Positions 28,506 through 37,283 of a DNA stretch of 64,000 nt are shown piece by piece; positions within the stretch are counted from its first letter, which is position 1; each line of letters begins with the position of its first letter. The position numbers were made by a program, and so were the translations under genes. This stretch comes from Vibrio sinus (GTDB lineage Bacteria; Pseudomonadota; Gammaproteobacteria; Enterobacterales; Vibrionaceae). The notes under the pieces were generated by a model. That model ran no database searches. It had not been told where the DNA came from and saw nothing but the letters and a program-made list of their open reading frames with translations. The DNA lies in contig NZ_JAMKMR010000001.1 in the NCBI RefSeq assembly GCF_023634645.1, forward strand, positions 1 to 64,000, given 5' to 3'.

Positions 28506-28626
28506 GTACAATTGAGTCTTTGTTTTATCGAACGTTTTTATTTTGTTCAAGACTTTTTCAACTAAAAGTACAATAAATAAAAAAATGCAACCTATCCCTG
28601 TACAATTCAATGCATTTAAAGTACAA
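28506..28626. promoter_or_regulatory. Four phased GTACAA repeats upstream of pntA
   Basis: The hexamer GTACAA occurs at 28506-28511, 28568-28573, 28600-28605 and 28621-28626, and two copies extend to GTACAATT. Start-to-start spacings of 62, 32 and 21 are close to whole helical turns. They may be half-sites for an unidentified regulator of pntAB. Seen by eye; no known consensus is matched. Confidence 0.35.
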
Positions 28627-28679
28627 AGTTATGTTATCTTTTGAAAAAGGGATCGATGGTATAAATCGGCGTGATAATT

Positions 28680-28700
28680 AAAAAGAGCCAAGCTGGCTCT
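28680..28700 (-). terminator. Rho-independent terminator after the HlyU-family gene
   Basis: A 7-bp stem (28684-28690 with 28694-28700) with a 3-base loop is followed on the minus strand by TTTTT. It lies 50 bases past the stop of the 93-residue gene and ends the ComFB-HlyU transcript. Confidence 0.8.
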
Positions 28701-28750
28701 GAGAATATTAAATCGTTCGTGATTAGAAAGTATTGTTTATGCTCTACGAT

Positions 28751-29032
28751 CTAAAAGATGTCTTCACCCATTTGATCAATAAACATTTGTGCTTTCTTTA
28801 ACATAAACTCATTAGCGTCAGACTCACTGGAGAGAACATCAGAACGTATAAATTGATGAGTTTTAAGTTCCCCTTCAATTTCTTTGGTGATTCGTCCTGC
28901 AATTCGATATTGGCCCCCCTCTTCCAATGACTCTTGATAAATCAAATAACCTTTATACTCTACAGGCTCTGTAGTCTTTGCCGCAGGCACGTCACGCTTA
29001 CTCGAACCAAACAGACGAGAAAATAACCCCAC
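28751..29032 (-). CDS. HlyU-family (PF10115-type) small protein
   Basis: A 93-residue cytoplasmic protein. MGLFSRLFGSSKRD at the N-terminus, VEYKGYLIYQES, GGQYRIAGRITKEI and THQFIRSDVLSS are the conserved blocks of the family labelled transcriptional activator HlyU. That label is misleading: the characterised V. cholerae HlyU is an ArsR-type winged-helix protein, and no helix-turn-helix is visible here. Function is unknown. It lies 10 bases downstream of the ComFB-like gene on the same strand and shares its terminator. Confidence 0.75.
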   Translation of the reverse strand: MGLFSRLFGSSKRDVPAAKTTEPVEYKGYLIYQESLEEGGQYRIAGRITKEIEGELKTHQFIRSDVLSSESDANEFMLKKAQMFIDQMGEDIF

Positions 29033-29042
29033 AAATAACTCC

Positions 29043-29411
29043 TTATCTATTTTTCGGCTTCAATAGTGGTTTCTCAAACCATTCTAATTCAGAATCATCA
29101 TCAACACGAGGGTGGCTAAATATAATGGGTATATCGTCATCACGATGTTGCCTGCGGTCATCCAAGATCATAGGCAATGCGGCTTCAACTGCGTCATTCG
29201 CAGCCACTTTCAACACGACTAAGCGATCTTCTGGAAGCGCAGAAAGAAAATCGATATCGTGACGTATATAAATAGGCCTAAGCTGACTCAAGGCCAAGCA
29301 AGCCAAATCAGCAATTTGTTCATGGTCGAGTTTTCCTGTGTATTCCTCGTCCGCAAGAACATGCCCGACAAGCGTTTCCATATAATTGTGTACATCGAAG
29401 CTAATTTGCAT
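29043..29411 (-). CDS. ComFB-family protein
   Basis: A 122-residue cytoplasmic protein of the late-competence ComFB family. VHNYMETLVGHVLADEE at the N-terminus and CLALSQLRPIYIRHDIDFL in the middle are the family's conserved blocks. Recent work on cyanobacterial members describes them as c-di-GMP receptors, so a signalling role is possible. Two diguanylate cyclase genes lie within 2.5 kb. It is co-directional with, and probably co-transcribed with, the HlyU-family gene. c-di-GMP binding by this protein is inference. Confidence 0.72.
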   Translation of the reverse strand: MQISFDVHNYMETLVGHVLADEEYTGKLDHEQIADLACLALSQLRPIYIRHDIDFLSALPEDRLVVLKVAANDAVEAALPMILDDRRQHRDDDIPIIFSHPRVDDDSELEWFEKPLLKPKNR

Positions 29412-29632
29412 AGACCTTGCTCCCTTTCGCTTAATTCCTACTCTTGCCCTAATTATAGCGTCGACTTTAAGGTTTGCTTCATTTCGCTATCTAGATTGAT
29501 ACTTGGAAAACTGAGAAATACAATTATGCTTAAAGTTGTACAGCAACCATTAATCTAACGTTGAATCACCTCCCAAGAAGAATAGGGTTTGGTCATGAAA
29601 ATGATTCATTTGAGTTTTGGACGACTTTGATA

Positions 29633-30862
29633 ATGTTTACAACAAGAAAGGTGACAATTTGGTTTCATTTCTTACTGCCTATCATCATTCTTGTGCCTGT
29701 CTCATTTGGGCTAACCTATATCCCAGAATTTGTTAATATCCACCACGATTTTTTTACCAAACTTCCATTTGTATTGCTGCTCTGTGCCGTACTTTTGGCC
29801 CACACATTAAAAAAAAGTCGTATCGCAATGATTTCTATCACTTTGCTCATCGCATACTGGTGGCTTGAATACCATATTGATTTACCAGGCGAAGAGAATA
29901 CAGACCACATAGAACTTTCCTTATTGACGTTGTTGCTGCCATTAAGTGTATTTTTTGTCTATGCATACAGAGATACTGACCTATTGAACAAGTTCTTTGC
30001 GCTATACGTAGTAACGTTAGTATTCGTTGCCTACTGGGTCGTGCTGTTTTTAGATTATGTTCATACCAATTCCATCCGATTTCTAAATGAAGATACTTTT
30101 TTTGTGGTTTCAGAGCTGTCACTTCTGCCGATAATACTTGTCAGCTACATTGGCTTCTGTGTCATTATCTCTATATTTCTCCTATTGAGAAAAAAACGTG
30201 CAATAGACATCATCGTCTATACCACACTAATGTTCACATTGACCCCACTCGTTTTTTCTCAATCGCCACATATAACTTGTACATCTTTTTCACTGCTAGG
30301 CGCTTATCTTCTCATCAGTTTAGTGTCGACAAGCCATAGGTTGGCCTTTCACGATCCCCTTACCGGTATTCCTGCCAGACATGCAATGGAAAATGACCTG
30401 AAGAATCTCGGCAAACGTTATTCCATCGCCATGTTAGACATCGATCACTTTAAAAAGATTAACGATCAATATGGGCATGTCATAGGCGATGACGTTTTAA
30501 AGCTAATCGCGAAGAAACTCGAAGAGCTATCTGGAGATGGAAAAGTCTATCGATATGGAGGGGAAGAATTTGCCATTATTTTCAAAGGCCAATATTCTAC
30601 GGATGCGCGAGACTACTTGGAGCTACTACGAGTTGCCGTCGAACACTACGAAATGGTGTGCCACGAAAGAAAAGAAATAATGTGTAAGCAACGGCGCTCA
30701 CTGATAAACACTGGCTGCACCGATAGCAACATTAAAGTGACAATAAGTATTGGTCTGTCTGATAGCCAAAATCGCCATACGCCAAACGATGTATTAGAAG
30801 CGGCAGATCGCGCCCTATACATAGCCAAAGAGCAGGGTCGAAACCGGATGATTTGTCATTGA
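29633..30862 (+). CDS. Membrane-bound diguanylate cyclase (GGDEF)
   Basis: A protein of about 409 residues. About eight membrane helices make up the first 240 residues, with no other recognisable sensor domain, followed by a GGDEF domain. The active site is YRYGGEEFAIIF, and AMLDIDHFKKINDQYGH and the C-terminal ADRALYIAKEQGRNRM block are intact, so it should make cyclic di-GMP from GTP. The RxxD inhibitory site is absent: the residues five positions upstream read SGDG. The longest frame begins at a TTG at 29561, but the ATG at 29633 begins directly before the first helix and is preferred. Confidence 0.87.
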   Translation: MFTTRKVTIWFHFLLPIIILVPVSFGLTYIPEFVNIHHDFFTKLPFVLLLCAVLLAHTLKKSRIAMISITLLIAYWWLEYHIDLPGEENTDHIELSLLTLLLPLSVFFVYAYRDTDLLNKFFALYVVTLVFVAYWVVLFLDYVHTNSIRFLNEDTFFVVSELSLLPIILVSYIGFCVIISIFLLLRKKRAIDIIVYTTLMFTLTPLVFSQSPHITCTSFSLLGAYLLISLVSTSHRLAFHDPLTGIPARHAMENDLKNLGKRYSIAMLDIDHFKKINDQYGHVIGDDVLKLIAKKLEELSGDGKVYRYGGEEFAIIFKGQYSTDARDYLELLRVAVEHYEMVCHERKEIMCKQRRSLINTGCTDSNIKVTISIGLSDSQNRHTPNDVLEAADRALYIAKEQGRNRMICH

Positions 30863-30882
30863 ATTTATCGTAAAAGCCCACG

Positions 30883-31878
30883 CTACGAATGCACTTTTTG
30901 ATCTACGAGTTCTGCCGTCAGTTCAAACCCTGCAAAACAAAAACAGTTGCGACCTGAATGCTTAGCCTGATATAGCCCATTATCCACCGTTCTAAATACA
31001 TCATCGATTTCTTCTTTACCACTGGGCACTAGACTCAACACACCTTGTGACACCGTCACAAATCCCATCCCATTATTAAAGTCATGCGGATAAGAGAGTT
31101 CTGCTAACCCGTTTTGAATTCGTTGTGCTTGCTCTAATGCATTTTCTTTATCGGAATTACTTAACAATACAACAAACTCTTCACCGCCATAGCGACCAAC
31201 GTAGTCGCCATTCCGGTTGAAGAGCTCTTTTGTCATCTTAGCAAGATCGATAAGGCATTTGTCACCTTCTATATGGCCATAATTATCATTGAACGGTTTG
31301 AAATTATCGACATCCAGCAAAATCACTGCTAATGGCGCTTGATGCCTTGAGTGCCATGCAATCATCTCTCTAAGTGTTGTGTCGATAAAGCGGCGATTAA
31401 ACACCTTAGTTAAACCATCTTCGTTGACTTGTTGTTGAAGGGCAATGTTGAGCTCGGACAGCTTGGCTGACGTACGCTTCAGCTCTCGGCGCATAAAAGC
31501 GATTCGTTGCATTGCGATAAGCTTGGAGTTCAGGACCAACTTATCTACCGGTTTGATCAGATAATCATCCCCACCCGCCTCGATCGCTTTGGCTATCATT
31601 GCGGGTTCTTCATGCCCACTAAGGAAAATAATAGGTATCCACTCGGGAAATTGATTACGAATTTCCTGGGACACTTCGAAACCATCCATTTCTGGCATAG
31701 AAACATCAAGCAGCACTAACTCTGGCTCAAATTTTGGATAAATAGCTAATGCTTCCACCCCACTTGCTGCGGTTTCAACACTATGCCCCAATTGTTTTAA
31801 ACGAATGGCAAGTTGCATTCTGTCAAGCTGAACATCATCAACCAACAGTATTCGCATTGACGAACCTGTGTTATTCAT
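30883..31878 (-). CDS. Response regulator with GGDEF output (PleD-like diguanylate cyclase)
   Basis: A 331-residue soluble protein. A receiver domain (about 8-125) has LLVDD, phospho-acceptor Asp58 in VLLDVSMPEMDG, and DDYLIKPVDK. A short coiled-coil linker (about 130-155) leads to a GGDEF domain (about 160-320) with GRYGGEEFVVLL. The inhibitory RxxD site is present as RNGD five residues upstream, so product feedback is expected. Phosphorylation by an unlinked kinase should activate dimerisation and c-di-GMP synthesis. It is convergent with the membrane diguanylate cyclase. No kinase gene is adjacent. Confidence 0.9.
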   Translation of the reverse strand: MNNTGSSMRILLVDDVQLDRMQLAIRLKQLGHSVETAASGVEALAIYPKFEPELVLLDVSMPEMDGFEVSQEIRNQFPEWIPIIFLSGHEEPAMIAKAIEAGGDDYLIKPVDKLVLNSKLIAMQRIAFMRRELKRTSAKLSELNIALQQQVNEDGLTKVFNRRFIDTTLREMIAWHSRHQAPLAVILLDVDNFKPFNDNYGHIEGDKCLIDLAKMTKELFNRNGDYVGRYGGEEFVVLLSNSDKENALEQAQRIQNGLAELSYPHDFNNGMGFVTVSQGVLSLVPSGKEEIDDVFRTVDNGLYQAKHSGRNCFCFAGFELTAELVDQKVHS

Positions 31879-32056
31879 ATTTTTTACCTAGCAACGACTC
31901 TATTAAACATATAGCATATAGAAAAGCAGTACGCATTGAATAATATTCACCCAAACGCTCTCCTATCGAAGAGAACGGTACATGGTTATTTGTTTTATCG
32001 TATTGACATTCTACTGTAAGTTCCTAGCATAACACTTTTGTGTACGGAACATGATA

Positions 32057-32497
32057 ATGACTGATTCAAATAAAGAAGAACAACATGAGGTTGATCTAGA
32101 AAGCGTTTCTCCCGAGCTACGTTACTTAATCGAGTTTGAAGATGTGCCAGAGCAAATGCATCTTATGGTTGTTTCTATTCATAGTGCTTCAGAAGAAGTC
32201 GTTAGAGCAGAATGGGATGCGTTACCAAAGAGCGCTCAAAATATATTGGACAACTTCGAGCAATTCCATGCGCTGATCACCATTAGCCAAGCATTCGCCA
32301 GTATTAATACATTGGAAGAGTTGATGTCGATGGATGCGCCAAGTGAGTTATCTGCAGAAGAATACGAGAACTATAAGGCCGACACACTCGATAAAGTACT
32401 AAAAAGCTGTATCAAAGATATGATAAAACAGCTAAAAAAGGCACGGCGTGATGCCATTTTAAAACGCGATTTTCGCGAAACGTTTGCTAAACAGTAG
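32057..32497 (+). CDS. Conserved hypothetical acidic protein (possibly DUF3069)
   Basis: A soluble helical protein of about 146 residues, acidic in its N-terminal two thirds and ending in a basic segment (KQLKKARRDAILKRDFRE). It resembles a gammaproteobacterial family of unknown function that I believe is DUF3069, but I am not certain. The ATG at 32057 has GGA 9 bases upstream; the one at 32051 is too close. It is a single gene ending in a hairpin. Confidence 0.6.
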   Translation: MTDSNKEEQHEVDLESVSPELRYLIEFEDVPEQMHLMVVSIHSASEEVVRAEWDALPKSAQNILDNFEQFHALITISQAFASINTLEELMSMDAPSELSAEEYENYKADTLDKVLKSCIKDMIKQLKKARRDAILKRDFRETFAKQ

Positions 32498-32506
32498 CAT
32501 ATAGTT

Positions 32507-32529
32507 TTGGGGTGGCCATGCCACCTCAA
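32507..32529. terminator. Hairpin between convergent genes
   Basis: A stem of up to 10 pairs (32507-32516 with 32520-32529, one G-T pair) with a 3-base loop lies between the hypothetical gene and modC. There is no T run. Confidence 0.45.
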
Positions 32530-32544
32530 TCAACTCAATAAGCC

Positions 32545-33654
32545 TTAGTGGTTCAGAGCAATATCGTTTTGTGTCACACTTACACCCTTAATTTGTGCAA
32601 ATACTTGCTGACCCTCTTCCAACTTTAACTCATCAAATGCCCAGCGGGTAACCGCAGCCCATAAAAAGCAATCTTGCCCCAATTGCAGCTTCACCAATAC
32701 GTTAAAACGATAGGTTGAGTGGTCAGAACCACTAACAACAGAGCAAATTTTTGCTTGAAGTATATTACGAATAGAGGTTTGCTTTGGTTTGGATAAGACG
32801 ATGGACACATCATTTGCTCGAATTTGTATACGCACTGAAGAGTTGTTCGCGCTTCCGATTTTTTGTACCCATAGATATTGTTCTGCCGTCAACATGACTT
32901 TACTAAGTTGATAGGTTTCACATTGCTCTACAAGTTGGCCAACAAATAACGAACTTTGCTCTTGGTCTTCTAGCCAAGGGCGCATCTCTTTTGATGCCCA
33001 AACTTTTTGAATGGGTCCAGACGTCGCAACATGACCTTGATCGATAATGACCAGGTAATGAGCTAGTCTCAATACCTCCTGCACACTATGCGAGACATAT
33101 AGGATAGGTATTTCCACCTGCGCTGCCAATCTTTCTAGAAATGGCATTACTTCCCTTTTTCTTGGTATGTCTAACGATGCCAAAGGTTCATCCATTAAAA
33201 GCAAGTCCGGTTCAGATAGCAACGCCCTACCAATTGCTACCCGTTGTTTTTCACCACCAGATAACTCCGAAGGATATCGAGTCAACAAATGCTGTAACGA
33301 GAGCATATCCACCATTTTGCCAAAGTAGTCTTGGTTAAAATCTCGGACGCCATATAAAAGATTGCCCTTTACTTTATAGTGAGGAAATAAGCGAGCATCT
33401 TGGAACACATAGCCAATATTTCGTTGATGGGTAGGTAAATAAAACCCGTTGGAAGAATCAAACAAAAGGTGGCTTCCAATCGAGATACGACCACTTTTCG
33501 GCTTAGTTAGCCCTGCAACCGCATTGATCAGTGACGTCTTACCCGCGCCAGATCGCCCAAAAATGGCCGTTATTCCTGATGAAGGCAGCGTTATACTGAT
33601 GTCGAAGTCCGTGTTTCCCAGTGTCTGTTTATATTGGATATACAGTGAAGTCAT
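32545..33654 (-). CDS. modC: Molybdate ABC transporter ATPase
   Basis: A 369-residue ATPase that drives ModB. The Walker A motif is GRSGAGKTS, the signature is LSGGEKQR, the Walker B is LLLMDEPLAS, and the switch His is in LYVSHSVQE. The C-terminal region (about 290-360) is the TOBE/Mop-like molybdate-sensing domain typical of ModC. The start overlaps the end of modB by one base. It is the last gene of cobQ-modABC. Confidence 0.92.
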   Translation of the reverse strand: MTSLYIQYKQTLGNTDFDISITLPSSGITAIFGRSGAGKTSLINAVAGLTKPKSGRISIGSHLLFDSSNGFYLPTHQRNIGYVFQDARLFPHYKVKGNLLYGVRDFNQDYFGKMVDMLSLQHLLTRYPSELSGGEKQRVAIGRALLSEPDLLLMDEPLASLDIPRKREVMPFLERLAAQVEIPILYVSHSVQEVLRLAHYLVIIDQGHVATSGPIQKVWASKEMRPWLEDQEQSSLFVGQLVEQCETYQLSKVMLTAEQYLWVQKIGSANNSSVRIQIRANDVSIVLSKPKQTSIRNILQAKICSVVSGSDHSTYRFNVLVKLQLGQDCFLWAAVTRWAFDELKLEEGQQVFAQIKGVSVTQNDIALNH

Positions 33655-34346
33655 TAGCGCACCCCAAGTCTACGTTGCGTCCGCTTTGCAAACCAATCTG
33701 ACAACATCAAAGACACCAGCGCTATCACAATTGATATCACGCACAACCTCGCGGCTTGCGCTTCATCGCCTGGAGTCTGAATGAAGGAATACATGGCTAA
33801 CGGAATGGTTTGTGTTTCACCAGGAATATTCGAAACAAACGTCATTGTTGCGCCAAATTCTCCAAGACTGCGAGCAAAGGCCAACATGGTCCCAGTAATA
33901 ATGCCAGGCACAATTAAGGGTAAAGTTATAGTAAAAAAGACCTTTACAGAGGAAGCGCCTAACGTTGCTGCCGCCTGCTCTAACCTTCTATCAACACTAT
34001 CAATACTCAAACGTATTGATCTCACCATAAGAGGCAGTGCAACCACAGCGGAGGCCAACACAGCCCCCTTCCAATTAAAACTGAATACGATATTAAAATG
34101 GGTTAAAAGCCATTCGCCAATCACGCCTTTCCGCCCCATGACAACCAGTAAGAGGTAGCCAACCACCACGGGGGGAAGAACCAAAGGAAGGTGTATAGCA
34201 CTATCTAGAAAACCCTTGCCAATGAACTTTTTACGCGACAAAAGCCAACCGAGTGCAACGCCAATTGGAATTAACCATATGACAGCGTAGCTTGCAACTT
34301 TTAAACTTAAAACAACAGCTTGGTATTCGTATTCAGTTAGGTACAT
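33654..34346 (-). CDS. modB: Molybdate ABC transporter permease
   Basis: A 230-residue inner-membrane permease with about five or six helices. The ABC-coupling EAA motif is present as RRLEQAAATLGASSVKVFF, and LARSLGEFGATM is the ModB-type motif after it. It is two bases downstream of modA and overlaps modC. Confidence 0.92.
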   Translation of the reverse strand: MYLTEYEYQAVVLSLKVASYAVIWLIPIGVALGWLLSRKKFIGKGFLDSAIHLPLVLPPVVVGYLLLVVMGRKGVIGEWLLTHFNIVFSFNWKGAVLASAVVALPLMVRSIRLSIDSVDRRLEQAAATLGASSVKVFFTITLPLIVPGIITGTMLAFARSLGEFGATMTFVSNIPGETQTIPLAMYSFIQTPGDEAQAARLCVISIVIALVSLMLSDWFAKRTQRRLGVR

Positions 34347-34348
34347 AT

Positions 34349-35098
34349 TTATACTGGCTTGCTAAATCCATAATGTTTGAGTATCGCAGTGGCTTCTTTG
34401 CTTTTTAAGAAATGCACAAAGTCGGTTACTGTTTTATCTTGATTCATTTGTACCAGTGGATACAAGATCGGAGTATGCAATTTTGCGGGGAACTCCTTGA
34501 CTATTTTCACTTTTTTAGACACTAGTGCGTCTGTCTTGTAGACAATCCCCAGTGGCACTTCACCTAACTCGACTAACGCCAGCGCCGCGCGCACATTGGC
34601 GGATGGCGCTAATCTAGGTTCCACTATACTCCACACCCCTAATGACTCAAGAGTTTGTTTCGCATAGATCCCAGCAGGCACCGAGTTCGTTTCACCAACC
34701 GCGAGTCGTTGACCGCTTAGCTCTTTAGCCCAACTGGATTTATCTCTGGTATTAAAGTGTATACTTGCCCCTTTAGGTTCAACCAGCACCAAGCTATTGG
34801 CGGCAAATAGCGACACGTTCTGCTTTTTGACTATTTTGGTTTTGACCAAGTAGTTCACCCACTTTCTATCCGCTGAAATATAGATGTCTGCGGGTGCCCC
34901 ATTTTCTATTTGCCGTGCCAATGATGATGACGCAGCATACACAGGGACGATTTGAATTTTATGCTCATTGTTATAGGCGGTAATTAGCGAGTTCACCGCA
35001 TCTGTCATTGACGCGGCAGCATACACATGTATCTTTTGCGCAGCATGAGCGAGAAACGGAATAAAAAGTGAAAATACGATAACAAGGACTTTTTTCAT
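34349..35098 (-). CDS. modA: Periplasmic molybdate-binding protein
   Basis: A 249-residue exported binding protein. The signal peptide (MKKVLVIVFSLFIPFLAHAA) precedes IHVYAAASMTDAVN, where the Ser after AAA is a family oxyanion ligand. YAASSSLARQIENGAPADIY and NVRAALALVELGEVPLGIVY complete the binding fold. It captures molybdate for ModBC and lies 17 bases after cobQ. Confidence 0.92.
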   Translation of the reverse strand: MKKVLVIVFSLFIPFLAHAAQKIHVYAAASMTDAVNSLITAYNNEHKIQIVPVYAASSSLARQIENGAPADIYISADRKWVNYLVKTKIVKKQNVSLFAANSLVLVEPKGASIHFNTRDKSSWAKELSGQRLAVGETNSVPAGIYAKQTLESLGVWSIVEPRLAPSANVRAALALVELGEVPLGIVYKTDALVSKKVKIVKEFPAKLHTPILYPLVQMNQDKTVTDFVHFLKSKEATAILKHYGFSKPV

Positions 35099-35115
35099 AG
35101 TTAACTCTAATTAAC

Positions 35116-36636
35116 TCAGTTAGTGGGAAAGACCGTCGGCCAAATTTTATTTAAATCAATGTGTTTCTCGATGGCATCAGCAATTCTGTCGATACTATGT
35201 TGTTGAGTTTGTTCATGATCGAATACCTCGATGTCTTTAGCACCTGCCCATTCACATATCAACTTTAAAGCATCAGGCGAGTCCAGAATACCGTGTAAAT
35301 AAGTCCCGAGGACCTGATTGCACTCACTTAGTGCCCCATCTAGAGTGCCATCGCAAAATCTTATCGGTTGGCGTTGATTTACATTACTGACACCCAGATG
35401 AATCTCGTAACCAGACACATCCACTTTTTGACCATTAAGATTGAGTGTGCCCTTCTGGTTGGTGAGTTTTTTATCTGCGGTAAACTCAGTTTCGATATCC
35501 AACAGCCCTAAACCTTTACATTGTCCGGGTTCGCCTTCGACTCCTAACTCATCGAATAAAGTATTACCGAGCATTTGAAACCCGCCGCAGATACCAATAA
35601 CTTTCCCTCCAAACCTAAGATGACGATAAATATCTGTATCCCAGCTTTGCTGCCGTAAGTAACGCAAATCATCCAGTACGGATTTACTTCCCGGAAGAAT
35701 AATCAAATCAGCATTGGACAGTCGCTCGCCCTCACCAATAAAGCGCAGTTCTATGTCGGGGTTTGTCCGAAGTACATCAAAATCAGTGTGATTGCTTATT
35801 CTAGGCAATACGGGAACAATAACTTTTAGCTTTACCTCTGACGACGCAAGCTGCTCAGCGTCTATGGCGTCTTCAGCTTCAAGGTAGAAGTTCGCTAGAT
35901 AAGGCAAAACGCCAAGCACCGGTTTACCCGTTTTATTCTCTAACCATTCAAGTCCGGGCTTTAATAACCCAACGTCACCACGAAATTTGTTGATAATAAA
36001 CCCAACAACTCTGGCTTGCTCAGACTCGCTAAGTAAAGCAAGTGTGCCATACAAATGAGCAAACACGCCCCCTTTGTCAATATCCGCCACTATCACAACG
36101 GGTACGTCTGCTTCTTCGGCAAACCCCATATTTGCAATATCATTCTCACGCAGATTGATTTCCGCTGGGCTCCCAGCGCCTTCAATCAGAACCGTATCGT
36201 ATTGAGCGATAAGCTTTTGAAATGAATCTAGTACCACGGGCAACGCCAGAGATTTATAACTTTGATAGCCAATGGCATCGATGTTTCCGTATACCTTTCC
36301 TTGAAAAATAACTTGCGCACTGGTGTCGGTTGAAGGTTTAAGCAGAACAGGATTCATGTCTACTTTTGGTTCAATTCGACATGCCTTTGCTTGAACAGCT
36401 TGGGCCCTGCCAATTTCACCACCGTCTGCAGTCACAGCGCTATTCAATGCCATATTTTGTGGTTTAAAAGGACAGACCTTGACACTTCTACGTGCCAGAA
36501 CACGGCATAGTCCTGCTACAACGACGCTTTTCCCTGCATCCGAGGTTGTCCCTTGCACCATAAGTGCGTCTATTGTGTTTTTCAATGCGATTACCGAGCC
36601 ATTCAGGTTTACGAAGTTCACTTTATGTGAAGTCAT
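35116..36636 (-). CDS. cobQ: Cobyric acid synthase
   Basis: A 506-residue amidotransferase that adds amides to adenosylcobyrinic acid a,c-diamide in B12 synthesis or salvage. The N-terminal dethiobiotin-synthetase-like ATPase domain has [15 protein letters not shown]. The C-terminal class I glutamine amidotransferase domain has the nucleophilic Cys in [14 protein letters not shown] and the His in [10 protein letters not shown]. It is the first gene of a minus-strand unit with modABC. No other cob genes are here, so the rest of the pathway must lie elsewhere or be a salvage route. Confidence 0.93.
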   Translation of the reverse strand: MTSHKVNFVNLNGSVIALKNTIDALMVQGTTSDAGKSVVVAGLCRVLARRSVKVCPFKPQNMALNSAVTADGGEIGRAQAVQAKACRIEPKVDMNPVLLKPSTDTSAQVIFQGKVYGNIDAIGYQSYKSLALPVVLDSFQKLIAQYDTVLIEGAGSPAEINLRENDIANMGFAEEADVPVVIVADIDKGGVFAHLYGTLALLSESEQARVVGFIINKFRGDVGLLKPGLEWLENKTGKPVLGVLPYLANFYLEAEDAIDAEQLASSEVKLKVIVPVLPRISNHTDFDVLRTNPDIELRFIGEGERLSNADLIILPGSKSVLDDLRYLRQQSWDTDIYRHLRFGGKVIGICGGFQMLGNTLFDELGVEGEPGQCKGLGLLDIETEFTADKKLTNQKGTLNLNGQKVDVSGYEIHLGVSNVNQRQPIRFCDGTLDGALSECNQVLGTYLHGILDSPDALKLICEWAGAKDIEVFDHEQTQQHSIDRIADAIEKHIDLNKIWPTVFPTN

Positions 36637-36711
36637 CTATTTTACTCGGCCTATTTTTTGCAGGTTTCTGTTTTTAAGTCAATATTTTGTCTCATATGAC
36701 ACGGAGTCACG

Positions 36712-37242
36712 ATGTTTAATAAAGCGAAAGTCATAGCTAGGGTTGTAGTTAGCTCCGCCTGCTTTATTCCTCTTGCAGCCAATGCAAATAACTTCAGCTA
36801 TAACTTCTTTGAACTCTCAACCGCAGTCAGCCCAGATTCTTCAGGCATTGAGTTCAGCAATCAAATTACAGACAATGCCCACTTCATTGCAAGAGCATCA
36901 ACACAGTTTGACAAAGATCATGATTTAGCAGGTGGTATTGGCTTTAATGGCCCTCTCAACCAATTTGCTGATATCTACGGACAACTTCTGATTCACCAAA
37001 TTAAATATACTCAAGAAGCTGGAGGAGAGAGCGAAGTCGAGGGTGAAATGAATGTCGGCCTCAGGGTTTGGATCAGCGACCAGTTTGAGGCAACTGGCCG
37101 CATTGGCCGCTTGGATGATAGATCCGTGTTCTACGGAGGCGTGCGCTTTCACTCCACTGATCAATTATCCATTTCTGCTGAAAACCGTAACAATGGTATT
37201 TACGGACCGCAACTAACAATGACGGTCCGCTTTCAATTCTAA
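36712..37242 (+). CDS. Small outer-membrane beta-barrel-like protein
   Basis: A 176-residue exported protein with a signal peptide ending near PLAANANN. The mature chain has alternating polar and aromatic beta strands and ends in a terminal Phe (TMTVRFQF), a signal for outer-membrane barrel insertion. About eight strands would fit an OmpA/OmpX-like small barrel. I do not recognise a specific family. It is divergent from cobQ with a 75-base gap. Confidence 0.6.
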   Translation: MFNKAKVIARVVVSSACFIPLAANANNFSYNFFELSTAVSPDSSGIEFSNQITDNAHFIARASTQFDKDHDLAGGIGFNGPLNQFADIYGQLLIHQIKYTQEAGGESEVEGEMNVGLRVWISDQFEATGRIGRLDDRSVFYGGVRFHSTDQLSISAENRNNGIYGPQLTMTVRFQF

Positions 37243-37283
37243 GATATGCTCTAATTTGACCGAACCAACGCCGCCACAATTAA

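Noticed and set aside
29847-30122. 91-residue frame opposite the diguanylate cyclase
   Set aside because: It is a shadow of the membrane region of a clear gene.
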